From NCBI GenBank assembly GCA_020832285.1, contig JAFIFB010000129.1:62001-126000 (forward strand): a stretch of 64,000 nt of DNA, written 5' to 3'. Origin of the DNA: Balneolaceae bacterium (GTDB taxonomy: Bacteria; Bacteroidota; Rhodothermia; Balneolales; Balneolaceae). Under the pieces are notes generated by a model, which was given only the letters and a program-made list of their open reading frames with translations, was not told the DNA's origin and searched no databases. The number at the start of each line of letters is the position of its first letter. The stretch's first letter is position 1. The translations under genes were made by a program, and so were the position numbers. Positions 54,533 through 63,606 of this stretch are shown here, piece after piece.

Positions 54533-54967
54533 TCAGGCTATCACCGCTTTTTTGTCCAGTCCGCTGTTTTTGGCAGCAATACTGTAGCGGGTGTGTGGTG
54601 CGAACTCAAGTCGTCCCTTCTCGATGGGTTTACCCGTTGCCCGGCAAATACCATAGGTTCCGTTTTTAATTCTCTCCAGTGCACGGTCCAGCTCCTTGAT
54701 AAATTTGATATTTCTCTGGATCAGGCGGTTAGTCAAATCAAGACTCTCTTCGATACTGCCCATGTCGCCCATGTGGTGATCAACAGATGAAACGTCGTCA
54801 TCGTCGGATGAACGGATATCCTCCAGTGAACCCAGCAGATACTTCAGTTCTTTCTGTGTATCCTCTTTTTTATTAATAATCAGTGCCTCGAAATAAGCCA
54901 GTTCAGCTTCGTTCAGGATTGTTGTATACCTTTTCTCTTCGCTCTTTAATGTTCTAAGGGTTTCCAT
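54533..54967 (-). CDS. DksA/TraR-like protein lacking the zinc-finger cysteines
   Basis: 144 residues from the ATG at 54967; an upstream TTG (55015) would add 16 unusual residues. The coiled-coil hairpin region with acidic tip (EDIRSSDDDDVSSVDHHMGD, ~60-80) and the C-terminal GTYGICRATGKPIEKGRLEFAPHTRYSIAAKN fit the DksA/TraR family, but only one of the four zinc-ligand Cys remains (GIC). Such forms are common in Bacteroidota. It probably binds the RNA polymerase secondary channel and modulates stringent control. Confidence 0.87.
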   Translation of the reverse strand: METLRTLKSEEKRYTTILNEAELAYFEALIINKKEDTQKELKYLLGSLEDIRSSDDDDVSSVDHHMGDMGSIEESLDLTNRLIQRNIKFIKELDRALERIKNGTYGICRATGKPIEKGRLEFAPHTRYSIAAKNSGLDKKAVIA

Positions 54968-55141
54968 AATTTCGGGGTTTAGTAGTTGGTGTTTTGTTTT
55001 GCTTAACAATACCAATTACTGAATCCCGCTAAAATCAGGGAAACCCTTAATTTGAGTTGAGCAGATATCCTACCTTTTGGCGAAGACTTAGGGGAAACTA
55101 CTACTTATGATGTGCTTTTTTATAAGTTCGGACAAATTATT

Positions 55142-55993
55142 TTATTCTCCATACAACCTCTCCCGGTACCCTTCCTGTATTTGCCTCACAACTGGCCCGG
55201 GTTTTCCGGTTCCGATATTTTTTCCGTCAAGAACGGTTACCGGCTGGATATCTGTAGTGGTGCCGGAAAAGAAAAGCTCATCCAGTTCGAACAATTCCTG
55301 CTCACTTACAGGGGTGTAATGTACAGGTATTCCCCTCTCTTCGGCAATCTCAAGCACCGTCCGGCGGGTGATACCGTTCAGGATATAGTTGGTAGCCGGA
55401 TACGTGTACAACGCTCCGTCCTTCACACCAAAAATATTAGCATTCGGGCTTTCGGTCACCATACCATCGCGAATCATCACAGCACTGTTTACTCCCGCGT
55501 CTTCAGCCTGCTGCTTCGCAAGTGTGTTAGGCAACAGGTTAACGGTTTTGAGGTAGCACCGGGCCCATCGAACATCCGAAATGGTGATAGCATCCACACC
55601 GGTTTCATGCAGTTTGGTATGCGGTGTAAAGGGGCTGGTTGCAAGATAAAGTGTTGGGGGCACCTCCGGATCAGGAAACGTGTGTGTGCGCGGCCAGGCA
55701 GATCCGCGGGTTATCTGAAGGTATACAGCCGCCTCACCTTCGGTATGTCCGTTTCGTTTGAGAAGTTCCCGGCTGATTTCGGGAATCTGTTTTTTCCGGG
55801 TTTCATCAAGATTGATTTTCAACCCTGCCAACCCCTCTTCAAGCCGCTCAAGGTGTTCTTTTTCTTTAAAAAAACGTCCGTTTACTACACGGGTTACTTC
55901 ATAAATTCCATCACCGAAAACAAAGCCGCGATCACTAACAGAAACTGCGGCTTCTTTATGATCTAAATACGAGCCGTTTAAATATACCTGCAT
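55142..55993 (-). CDS. dat: D-amino-acid (D-alanine) transaminase, PLP class IV
   Basis: 283 residues. SVSDRGFVFGDGIYEVTRV (~18-36) is the class IV N-domain; the PLP Lys is in RCYLKTVNLLPNTLAKQ (~145); ESPNANIFGVKDG (~178) and NGITRRTVLEIAEERGI (~203) complete the fold. The RC-x-x-K-x-x-NLLPN pattern marks D-amino-acid transaminases rather than branched-chain ones. It makes D-glutamate or D-alanine for peptidoglycan. It appears monocistronic. Confidence 0.9.
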   Translation of the reverse strand: MQVYLNGSYLDHKEAAVSVSDRGFVFGDGIYEVTRVVNGRFFKEKEHLERLEEGLAGLKINLDETRKKQIPEISRELLKRNGHTEGEAAVYLQITRGSAWPRTHTFPDPEVPPTLYLATSPFTPHTKLHETGVDAITISDVRWARCYLKTVNLLPNTLAKQQAEDAGVNSAVMIRDGMVTESPNANIFGVKDGALYTYPATNYILNGITRRTVLEIAEERGIPVHYTPVSEQELFELDELFFSGTTTDIQPVTVLDGKNIGTGKPGPVVRQIQEGYRERLYGE

Positions 55994-56120
55994 TTCAATT
56001 TTTTTTATCAGTCATTTTTAATTCACGGAATGATATATCTTTTCAGAATGAATTGGAATGTTTTTTTAAAAAAATCGGACAACTCCGGTATACATTTATC
56101 TATATTGCATTCTGCCGCCG

Positions 56121-56513
56121 ATGGAAAATATTCAGGAATCATCAAGCGTTTTACAAATACAATCTAAAATATCAGGTGAGATGGATACAAAAGAAAAAAA
56201 GAAACCCGTTTTTTCCGAAATCATCAGGGGAGAAACCCCGGTGCTTGTAGACTTTTATGCCGACTGGTGTGCTCCCTGCAAAATGATGAATCCCGTTCTC
56301 AAGAAACTGAAAAAAAGAATGGGTTCCAGTCTCAACATCATCAAAATTGATGTAGATAAAAACCCAAAGGCTGCAGCAAGGTACAATGTTCGTGGTGTAC
56401 CCACGCTGATTCTGTTTCGAAAAGGAAAGATTCTCTGGCAACAGGCTGGTGCTGTTTCGGAAACGCAACTTTTTTCTGTCATCAGCCAAAAACTGAATAC
56501 TCATTTCTCTTAA
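56121..56513 (+). CDS. Thioredoxin-family protein
   Basis: 130 residues, or ~110 if the second ATG at 56181 is used. The redox site WCAPC (~48-52) lies in VLVDFYADWCAPCKMM, and the cis-Pro motif is GVPTLILFRKGK (~92). No signal peptide, so it should be cytoplasmic. It reduces disulphides of target proteins. Either start leaves the fold intact; the first 30 residues are not conserved thioredoxin sequence. Confidence 0.92.
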   Translation: MENIQESSSVLQIQSKISGEMDTKEKKKPVFSEIIRGETPVLVDFYADWCAPCKMMNPVLKKLKKRMGSSLNIIKIDVDKNPKAAARYNVRGVPTLILFRKGKILWQQAGAVSETQLFSVISQKLNTHFS

Positions 56514-56589
56514 TTCAACCGTTAGGAGAGGAAATTAAGAGTAAGGTTCCCTTTCAGAATTTTGACCTGATGAGCTGAACCACAACTGA

Positions 56590-57078
56590 TCAATTCAGCT
56601 CTTTGAACTGCACTTTCCGGTTATTGGTGTCGAAAAGTGCAGCCATAGCATCCCCGTCAAAACCGTTCACACTTCCGGGATTGATAGAGATGGTATTGCT
56701 GATTGTATCGAGGCGAGGTTCATGAGTGTGACCGGAAACAACCACGTCATACTTTCCGCAAAGTTCCAGACTCTCTGTGATTTCGGGATAGGTTCCGTGG
56801 TAAACGGCAAATTTTACAGCATCCAGTTCAAAAGCGTAAAAATCGCCATGGAGAGTAGCACCGATCGATTCAAACTTTTTCATAAGCACGTATTTATCCC
56901 CATCATTATTCCCAAAAATACCATGCAAAGGGAGCCCATCAAACAACGGAATGGTAAACGGGCTGCAGTAATCGCCGGCGTGAATCACTTTCACCACCTC
57001 TCTTTCCCTAAAATAGGCAACTGCTTTTTTTATATGTTCTACGTGATCGTGTGAATCTGAGCAAAGTCCAATTAACAT
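56590..57078 (-). CDS. YfcE/MJ0936-type metallophosphodiesterase
   Basis: 162 residues: GLCSDSHDHVEHI (~4-16), HAGDYCSPF (~38), GNNDGD (~59), YHGTYPE (~101) and SGHTHEP (~122) give the full dinuclear metal site of the small phosphodiesterase family. It is cytoplasmic. Relatives cleave cyclic or artificial phosphodiesters in vitro; the physiological substrate is unknown. It is convergent with the thioredoxin gene. Confidence 0.92.
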   Translation of the reverse strand: MLIGLCSDSHDHVEHIKKAVAYFREREVVKVIHAGDYCSPFTIPLFDGLPLHGIFGNNDGDKYVLMKKFESIGATLHGDFYAFELDAVKFAVYHGTYPEITESLELCGKYDVVVSGHTHEPRLDTISNTISINPGSVNGFDGDAMAALFDTNNRKVQFKELN

Positions 57079-57215
57079 AAAATCCTTTTTTTTTCTGCTT
57101 GCTAGTTGATCTTTAGAATTGTGTTTTCTGATCCGGCCTCACTCTGAAATTCCGGGCCTGTAAGTTAACGTCTTTTTGAGTAAAAGTGCACAAGCGACAA
57201 GCGAGACGCTTATGC

Positions 57216-57223
57216 TATCTTTG
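57216..57223 (+). promoter_or_regulatory. Bacteroidota-type -7 box upstream of gatC
   Basis: TATCTTTG, an exact TAnnTTTG match, in the 330-bp gap between the phosphodiesterase and gatC. This would give a leader of roughly 180 nt. No clear -33 TTTG at the expected spacing. The rest of the gap shows no gene. Confidence 0.5.
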
Positions 57224-57408
57224 TAATAAAAAGACTCGGTTATGTATTTCTTTTTATATAAAATGGATTAACTACAACACCATGTTGCCTTATGGTTTTG
57301 CAAAATGTTTGTTAAATTAAAGGTTTCCTGAAGAAATGAAATTTTTTAGGGAAAAAAGCATTCCCATAAACTTAAATAACGATTTTTAAAAGATTTAATA
57401 TAAGAAAC

Positions 57409-57699
57409 ATGTCAGTAACTAAAGAAGATGTCCACTACGTTGCGAACCTGGCACGCTTGCAGCTCAGCGATAAAGAGGCAGAAAGCCTGAAAAAAGATAT
57501 GAACAAAATCCTTGGCTACATCGATACCCTGAACGAAGTTGATACCACAGGTGTGGAGCCGCTTGAGCATGTAACGGAAGTCACAGCATCTTCTTTCCGA
57601 AAAGATGACGCCAGAGAACCGGTCAGTCACGAAGACGCCCTGAAAAATGCCCCGGATGCCGATTCTGATTATTTCCGCGTTCCAAGAGTCATTGAATAA
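57409..57699 (+). CDS. gatC: Aspartyl/glutamyl-tRNA amidotransferase subunit C
   Basis: 96 residues, the typical size. VTKEDVHYVANLARLQLSDKEAESLKKDMNKILGYIDTLNEVDT (residues 3-46) is the helical GatC signature and RVPRVIE the conserved end. It stabilises the GatA-GatB amidotransferase that makes Gln-tRNA(Gln) or Asn-tRNA(Asn). gatA and gatB are not adjacent. Confidence 0.96.
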   Translation: MSVTKEDVHYVANLARLQLSDKEAESLKKDMNKILGYIDTLNEVDTTGVEPLEHVTEVTASSFRKDDAREPVSHEDALKNAPDADSDYFRVPRVIE

Positions 57700-57804
57700 C
57701 AAATCCCTAATACGGAAAACTGAATGATGAACAGATTTTCAATATTCGTTATTCCAGTGTTCGAAATTCAGCATTCATCCATATTCATCTGCTAAACTTA
57801 TTCA

Positions 57805-60312
57805 ATGGCCGCCAAACGGAACAAAAAAAAACGGAAACAATCGCTCCCTCCACCTGACTTTTGGGAATCTCTCCCCGCCCGTAAGCAGCATATCTTTGCA
57901 CTGCTTTTTTTGTTTATTCTTCCGCTCTTCCTTTATCACGCATCCATCATCGGCGGACAGCAGTACATGGGTCATGATGTCATTCAGTGGCGGGCGGGAG
58001 CCGAATCGCTCATCCAGCACCAGCAGGAGCACGACGAAACCGCTCACTGGGTAGCAAATATGTTTTCAGGAATGCCTGCCACTACCGTTTCGCATCCGCC
58101 CCAAATCAGCAATCTCGACAACACACTGCTTCGCTTTTTTCGATTTATCTATCCCGCTGCTGAAATGTGGATTTTGCTTGGTGGTGCCTATCTGATGTTT
58201 CTGCTTATGGGAGCACGGCCGCTATCAGCTGTGTTCGGAGCTATTATCATCGGTTTTACCACTTACATTCCCATTATCATAGGGGCGGGACATAACGCCA
58301 AATTCCTGGCTTATATTTACATTCCATGGCTCTACAACGGCTATTTTCTTCTCACGCGCACTCAACTGAACCGGTGGCTCGCCTTCTTTATATTCGGACT
58401 GGCTCTCACTCTGCATTTGCGTGCATACCATCCACAGGTTACCTACTTTTTCCTCTTTCCGCTCGGTACACTCTTTATTTATGACCTGGTGAAGGCGATC
58501 CGTTCTGGCGACTCCAAACCCTTCCTGGTGCATACCGGGTGGCTGATTGGAGCCGCTGTACTCGCAGTGCTGATCACCGTACAGCTCTACTGGAGTACGA
58601 TGGAATATTCGCCTTTCAGCATGAGGGGCGGGTCGGAACTGGCCGGCACCGAAGGCCTTTCCCGTGATTATGCCTTCGCCTGGTCACAGGGATGGGGTGA
58701 ACTGCTCACCCTGCTGATACCGGGAGCGTACGGGGGATCAGAACTCTATTGGGGCCCAAAAACCTTCACCAGCGGTCCGCACTACTTTGGGGCTCTGGCT
58801 TTCCTCTTTTTTGTGATTGGTGTGATGAAATCGAAACACACTCTGAAATGGGTGTTCCTCGGCCCCGGAATTGCCACTCTCTTTTTCTCTTTGGGCGAAC
58901 ACTTCGGTGCGCTGAACAACCTGATGTTCGACTATTTTCCGCTGTTCGATAAATTCCGCGTACCTGAGATGTGGCTGATGATTACCCTCTTCTGTTTTAC
59001 CATTCCTGCTGTTTTGGGCCTGGACTGGATGACCGACCAAATCAAATCTGTCAAAGCCAAAAAAGAGTGGCACAAACCTCTGTTGGTTGCAGCCGCATTT
59101 GCGTTGATGGCCGTATTTGCGGGGTATCAGCTGCTCTCGTTTGAAAAACCGGGTGAACGCCAGCAACTCGCCCAGCAGATCGCCCAGCAAAACAATGTTT
59201 CGGTTGACGATCCCCGCGTCTCTCAAACTGTTTCAAGGATTATTCATGGTGAACTGATTCCCGACCGCGAGGAACTCGCGTATGGAGATACCTTTCGTTT
59301 CGCAGCACTATTTCTGATTGGCATCGGGATTTTATGGGGCATGGGCATTCGAAAAATCCCGTTATCAGCTGGTGTGATTGCCTTCTGTATTATCCTCGCT
59401 TATGATCTGATCAGTGTAGACTCACGCTACCTGAGCGAACGATCGCTGGTGGATCAAAACCTGACAAGAGAGGATGTAATTGAACAGGAAAAACGTCCGA
59501 TCGACCAGTTCATACAGGATAATATCCGGAATGAAGAGGGCTGGCCTTACCGTGTGTTACCCTTCCTCGATAATCCGTTCAACAATGCGATACCGTCCTA
59601 CTTTTATCCGACTGCCGGCGGATACTCCGGGGCCAAACTGGGTTACTACCAGGATCTGATTGACGAGGCGTTTGTTTCACCCGCTGCCGGTCTGAACAGC
59701 GGGCTTATGAATATGCTTAATGTGAAATTCATCACCGCCATCCAGCCGATCGGCATGGCCGGTTATGAAGTGGTTTATGAAGGCAGCGAGGGGTTTGTGC
59801 TCGAAAACGAAGAGGTATTGCCGAAAGCCTTTTTTGTTGATGAAGTTGAAATTCTGGATACCCAACCTGATGTATTAAGCCGAATTTCCGAAAATTTTGA
59901 TCCGTCCGAAACAGCCTTTATTGCTGAAGAAAGAGCACTGCAGGTTCAGCCCGATACGGCAGCCACAGTGCATGTGACTGAATATAACGCCAACCGAATC
60001 TCGCTAGATATCACACGCAGCGAACCCGGTTTTCTGGTGCTCAGTGAAATCTGGTATCCGCCAGGATGGACGGCCACTCTGAACGGTGAAGAGATCGATA
60101 TCATCCGAACTAACTATGTACTGCGCGGTTTCCAAATCCCGGCTGGTGATCACACTCTTGAAATGGTGCTCGATCCGGTCTGGTATTCAACCGGAAACCG
60201 ACTCGCTTTCATCGGAACCATTCTTTTGTTTGGATCTGGAATTTTTGGCGGCTTCATCACCTGGAAACGGCGGAAAGAAAACGATGCTGAAGTACCGGAA
60301 AACGAAAGCTAA
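57805..60312 (+). CDS. YfhO-like multi-pass membrane protein
   Basis: 835 residues with a Lys/Arg-rich start (KRNKKKRKQS), about 12-14 membrane segments in the first ~550 residues, and one more near the C-terminus (LAFIGTILLFGSGIFGGF). Features such as VIQWRAGAESLIQHQQEHDETAHWVANMFSGMPA and a soluble C-terminal domain (VVYEGSEGFVLENEEVLPKAFFVDE; FLVLSEIWYPPGWTATLNGEEIDIIRTNYVLRGFQIPAGDHTLEMV) match the YfhO family, which is thought to glycosylate cell-surface polymers in Gram-positives. It overlaps the next gene at TAATG, so they are coupled. Confidence 0.9.
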   Translation: MAAKRNKKKRKQSLPPPDFWESLPARKQHIFALLFLFILPLFLYHASIIGGQQYMGHDVIQWRAGAESLIQHQQEHDETAHWVANMFSGMPATTVSHPPQISNLDNTLLRFFRFIYPAAEMWILLGGAYLMFLLMGARPLSAVFGAIIIGFTTYIPIIIGAGHNAKFLAYIYIPWLYNGYFLLTRTQLNRWLAFFIFGLALTLHLRAYHPQVTYFFLFPLGTLFIYDLVKAIRSGDSKPFLVHTGWLIGAAVLAVLITVQLYWSTMEYSPFSMRGGSELAGTEGLSRDYAFAWSQGWGELLTLLIPGAYGGSELYWGPKTFTSGPHYFGALAFLFFVIGVMKSKHTLKWVFLGPGIATLFFSLGEHFGALNNLMFDYFPLFDKFRVPEMWLMITLFCFTIPAVLGLDWMTDQIKSVKAKKEWHKPLLVAAAFALMAVFAGYQLLSFEKPGERQQLAQQIAQQNNVSVDDPRVSQTVSRIIHGELIPDREELAYGDTFRFAALFLIGIGILWGMGIRKIPLSAGVIAFCIILAYDLISVDSRYLSERSLVDQNLTREDVIEQEKRPIDQFIQDNIRNEEGWPYRVLPFLDNPFNNAIPSYFYPTAGGYSGAKLGYYQDLIDEAFVSPAAGLNSGLMNMLNVKFITAIQPIGMAGYEVVYEGSEGFVLENEEVLPKAFFVDEVEILDTQPDVLSRISENFDPSETAFIAEERALQVQPDTAATVHVTEYNANRISLDITRSEPGFLVLSEIWYPPGWTATLNGEEIDIIRTNYVLRGFQIPAGDHTLEMVLDPVWYSTGNRLAFIGTILLFGSGIFGGFITWKRRKENDAEVPENES

Positions 60313-61169
60313 TGCTGCAGAAGATTCTCCATAAACTGTTTTGGGGAGTATTCAGGCATCTGCTGACGGAGCGTCTGTACATCCAGGTGCGATACAGGCT
60401 CGAAAATGGATTCTTCCCGGATCTCGAAAACCCGGAACGCTTGTCCGAGAAAATCCAGTATCTCAAACTGCACGAACGTACTGACCTCAGGCGACGGGTG
60501 GCCGACCGGTTCAAAGTACGTAGCTACGTGAAAAAAAAGGCAGGTGCAAACTACCTGATCCCTCTCCTGGGCTGTTACGACCGGCTCACTTTAAAAGAGT
60601 GGGATCTCCTTCCGAAATCTTTTGTACTGAAAGCGACTCACGGTTCAGCGATGGTAAAGCTGGTACATGACAAATCGGACGAGTCCTTCGAAACGGTTCA
60701 GGCATTGACCGAAAAGTGGCTGAGTACCGATTATTCAAAAATTGGTAAAGAGTGGGTTTATGAAGGTATCCAACCTCAAATCATCGCTGAAAAACTCTTG
60801 TCCGATACCGTTGAATACAAATTCTTCTGTTTTCATGGTAAAGTGAAAGTCTTTTACCAATTTCTATATTCACCCGGCAAAACGGTGAGAAACTTTTTTG
60901 ATGAAAACCTTAAGCAGCTCGACCTCTCATTCCGGATTCCGGAATATCAGAAAAAAAAACCGGCTGAAGTAAACCTGCCATCTCATATTGGTGATGCGAT
61001 AACGGTTGCAGAAAAACTTTCGGCTGATTTCAATTTCATCCGCGTGGATCTCTACCTCACATCAGACCGCATCTATTTTGGTGAACTGACAAACTTTCCC
61101 GGTAATGGTTTCAACCGATTTGTACCGGATGAGGTGGATAAGAGGTATGGGGAGTTGTTGAGGCTTTAA
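60312..61169 (+). CDS. TupA-type ATP-grasp protein of surface-polysaccharide synthesis
   Basis: 285 residues. NPERLSEKIQYLKLHERTDLRRRVADRFKVRSYVKKKAG (~37-75), LPKSFVLKATHGSAMVKLVHDKS (~104) and FNFIRVDLYLTSDRIYFGELTNFPGNGFNRF (~235-265) fit the TupA-like ATP-grasp family, which is often found in capsule and teichuronopeptide loci. ATP-dependent ligation of an amino acid or similar group to a glycan is the general expectation. Its ATG overlaps the YfhO stop. Confidence 0.88.
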   Translation: MLQKILHKLFWGVFRHLLTERLYIQVRYRLENGFFPDLENPERLSEKIQYLKLHERTDLRRRVADRFKVRSYVKKKAGANYLIPLLGCYDRLTLKEWDLLPKSFVLKATHGSAMVKLVHDKSDESFETVQALTEKWLSTDYSKIGKEWVYEGIQPQIIAEKLLSDTVEYKFFCFHGKVKVFYQFLYSPGKTVRNFFDENLKQLDLSFRIPEYQKKKPAEVNLPSHIGDAITVAEKLSADFNFIRVDLYLTSDRIYFGELTNFPGNGFNRFVPDEVDKRYGELLRL

Positions 61170-61193
61170 AGCATTTCCCTGCCTTCAAAAAAA

Positions 61194-62021
61194 TCAAATA
61201 AATAGCTTCCTTGTGATCTCTTTGACCATCAGGTGGGACGGCACCGAACGGAACATCTCAAGCCACGAAACCGGTTCACCTGCGGACAGTTTGATCCGAT
61301 ATTTTTGATAGGTTCTTTGCTCTTGACTCATCCTGTGTTTATGCTTTTCAAAACATACCCGGTATCCTTCCACTTTTTTACCTGATGTGGTAATGCTCTC
61401 TCGTTCCTCACTCATATTAACCACCTGAAGTGTGTGAGGAGCCGTTTTAACCGGACCAAAATCGTGAGCAAGGCGTATCCACAGATCATAATCCTGTGCT
61501 GATGGAAGTAACTCATCATATCCGCCAACTTCCCGGATATATTTTTTTTTCGTGAGAATCTGGTTACCTACCTGGTTGTAGTAAAGCAGGTCCTGAAGCG
61601 TAATCACCGGTTTCTTTTTCCAGACAATCTCCTTTTCTCCGAATACCATCCGGTCATTCGAACAAACCCCACAGTATCCTTTATCAAACTCCTCCATCAG
61701 CCTCTCGATCCGTTTCGGCCGCCAGTAATCATCATCATCCAGCCCTGCAACAAATTCTCCTTTTGCGTGTTCAATTGCAATGTTCCGGCTTGCTGCTGCA
61801 CCTTTTGGATCTTCATTTCGGATGATTTTGAAAGGATGCTCTTTCGCCAGGGCGGACAAAAGTTTCGGGGTTTCATCTTCCGAGGCATCATCCACAACCA
61901 CAATTTCAAGATTTCCCCAGGTCTGTTCCAGAATGGAGCGTATGGCACGTTCAAGAGTTCCGGTCCCTGCCCGGTTTCGCGTTGGGATGTAGGCCGATAC
62001 AAGTGGCTGCTGATTTGTCAA
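61194..62021 (-). CDS. Family 2 glycosyltransferase
   Basis: 275 residues from a TTG start. VSAYIPTRNRAGTGTLERAIRSILEQT (~8-34), IVVVDDASEDETP (~40), ASRNIAIEHAKGEFVAGLDDDDYW (~80-103, DxD) and the later DYDLWIRLAHDFG (~168) give the standard GT2 layout. It transfers a sugar from a nucleotide donor in the cytoplasm, presumably for the surface polysaccharide. It is on the opposite strand to its neighbours. Confidence 0.93.
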   Translation of the reverse strand: MTNQQPLVSAYIPTRNRAGTGTLERAIRSILEQTWGNLEIVVVDDASEDETPKLLSALAKEHPFKIIRNEDPKGAAASRNIAIEHAKGEFVAGLDDDDYWRPKRIERLMEEFDKGYCGVCSNDRMVFGEKEIVWKKKPVITLQDLLYYNQVGNQILTKKKYIREVGGYDELLPSAQDYDLWIRLAHDFGPVKTAPHTLQVVNMSEERESITTSGKKVEGYRVCFEKHKHRMSQEQRTYQKYRIKLSAGEPVSWLEMFRSVPSHLMVKEITRKLFI

Positions 62022-62157
62022 AATTCTTGTTTTAGCTATTGTTTATATTGCTGCGCGGATTGAATGCTTCCGTAGTAAAAACTGAAGCCACCCAGATTAT
62101 CTGATATTTATCAACTCAAAATCATATTAAAAATGATTATCCTGTGATTCAAAATTT

Positions 62158-63093
62158 ATGCAAAGCAAACCACGAATAACAATCGCAATCTGTACCTATA
62201 ACAGGGCAGGTTATTTGAAAGATACCCTCGATGATCTTGCTGCCCAGACGGCGTCTCCCGGAGAGTTCGAAATTCTCGTGGTTAACAATAATAGCCGTGA
62301 CGGAACCGACACGGTTTGCGAAATTTTCTCCCGCACAAATCCGGAATTCAGCTTTCGCTGGGTGGATGAAAAAAATCAGGGACTATCCTATGCCAGAAAC
62401 CGGGCGGCAAGGGAAGCACTCTCTTCGGTCATTATTTACATTGATGATGATGTTCACCTGCCGGAAACCTTTGTCCAAACTGCACTGGAATATATAGAAA
62501 AACGTTCCTCTACAATGTGTGCGGGCGGGCGTATTTTTGTTTCCTTTGATGATAAAGAAGCTCACCCCGACTGGATTCCCGCAGAATTGATGCCGATGTT
62601 CGGGCTGCACGATCTTGGGAAAAATGATCAGATCTATCTGCCAAATAATTTCCCAAGAGGCGGCAATATGATGATCCGAAAGACCGTATTCGATGCCTTC
62701 GGGTACTTCGACACACAGCTGGGCCGTACAGGGGAAAAACTGCTTGGAAGTGAAGAAAAAGCTTTCTTTGAAAGAATCCGGAAAAACGGTGTTGAGCTGC
62801 ACTATTGGGCCGGCCTGGAACTCACACACAGGATTGGCAGCTCCCGCCTCGAAGATGAATATCTGCGAAAACAATCGGTGGGTATCGGACAAAGTGAACG
62901 GCTTCGCGTGGAATCGTCATACAAACAAAAAACCAAAAAATTTGGCAGTGAATTAATCAAACTGGCCGGAAGTCTCTTTCTTTCAATCGGTTACCTGGCG
63001 CGAGGTAAAACCAAAGCCGCAGGTTTTATCATACGTTTTCGTTTCTGGGTACTCAGGGGTTTTTTACTGGGTGCCTCAAAAAATAATGACTAA
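62158..63093 (+). CDS. Family 2 glycosyltransferase
   Basis: 311 residues. ITIAICTYNRAGYLKDTLDDLAAQT (~7-31), ILVVNNNSRDGT (~39), LSYARNRAAREALSSVIIYIDDDVHLPE (~80-107, DDD motif) and GGNMMIRKTVFDAFGYFD (~172) identify a GT-A family 2 enzyme. The C-terminal SLFLSIGYLARGKTKAAGFII is hydrophobic and could associate with the membrane. It is the second GT2 of the polysaccharide locus, ahead of the flippase. Confidence 0.93.
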   Translation: MQSKPRITIAICTYNRAGYLKDTLDDLAAQTASPGEFEILVVNNNSRDGTDTVCEIFSRTNPEFSFRWVDEKNQGLSYARNRAAREALSSVIIYIDDDVHLPETFVQTALEYIEKRSSTMCAGGRIFVSFDDKEAHPDWIPAELMPMFGLHDLGKNDQIYLPNNFPRGGNMMIRKTVFDAFGYFDTQLGRTGEKLLGSEEKAFFERIRKNGVELHYWAGLELTHRIGSSRLEDEYLRKQSVGIGQSERLRVESSYKQKTKKFGSELIKLAGSLFLSIGYLARGKTKAAGFIIRFRFWVLRGFLLGASKNND

Positions 63094-63451
63094 AAATAAA
63101 ACAGAGTTTCCGGATTCTCAGAAGGACCGGGGCATACTATTCGGCAAAATAGCTCCCGCACTGCGCACAAACTGATGCTGTATAAATAATCATAACAATC
63201 TGCAATTGAATATCTCAAGAGAAGTCACCCCGAAATTTTAGATAAATACCAAATAAGATAAGTGAAAATCTTTTGAAATATATTATACCCGGCCTTGAAT
63301 CAGTTGGCGGGAACAGGGTATTTTCAGCGACGCTTTGGCAGCATTTTATACCGGCCGGATCTTTGATTACTATCAATAAACTTGATGGACCATTAAAATG
63401 GTGCCGCGTCGATGAAAAGCCCGCCGACAAGTGATTCACAGCCTTTTTTTG

Positions 63452-63477
63452 GTTCTTTTGCATCAAGGCAAAAGAAC
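63452..63477. repeat. Hairpin in the gap before the flippase gene
   Basis: Perfect 10-bp arms GTTCTTTTGC and GCAAAAGAAC with an ATCAAG loop, preceded by CTTTTTTTG. It lies in the 513-bp gap 63094-63606, in which I see no gene. It may be a repeat element or a terminator of the preceding GT2 gene read with the T-run. Confidence 0.55.
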
Positions 63478-63606
63478 AAACAAACTCGAAAAGGACATGT
63501 TTAAAACATGGGGAAACTTATGAATATCTTCACAGCGGTTGCATTCCCTCCCCGAAACCACCTACATTAACCCAATCAACAGAAATCAAACAACCAGGTC
63601 TCGGAA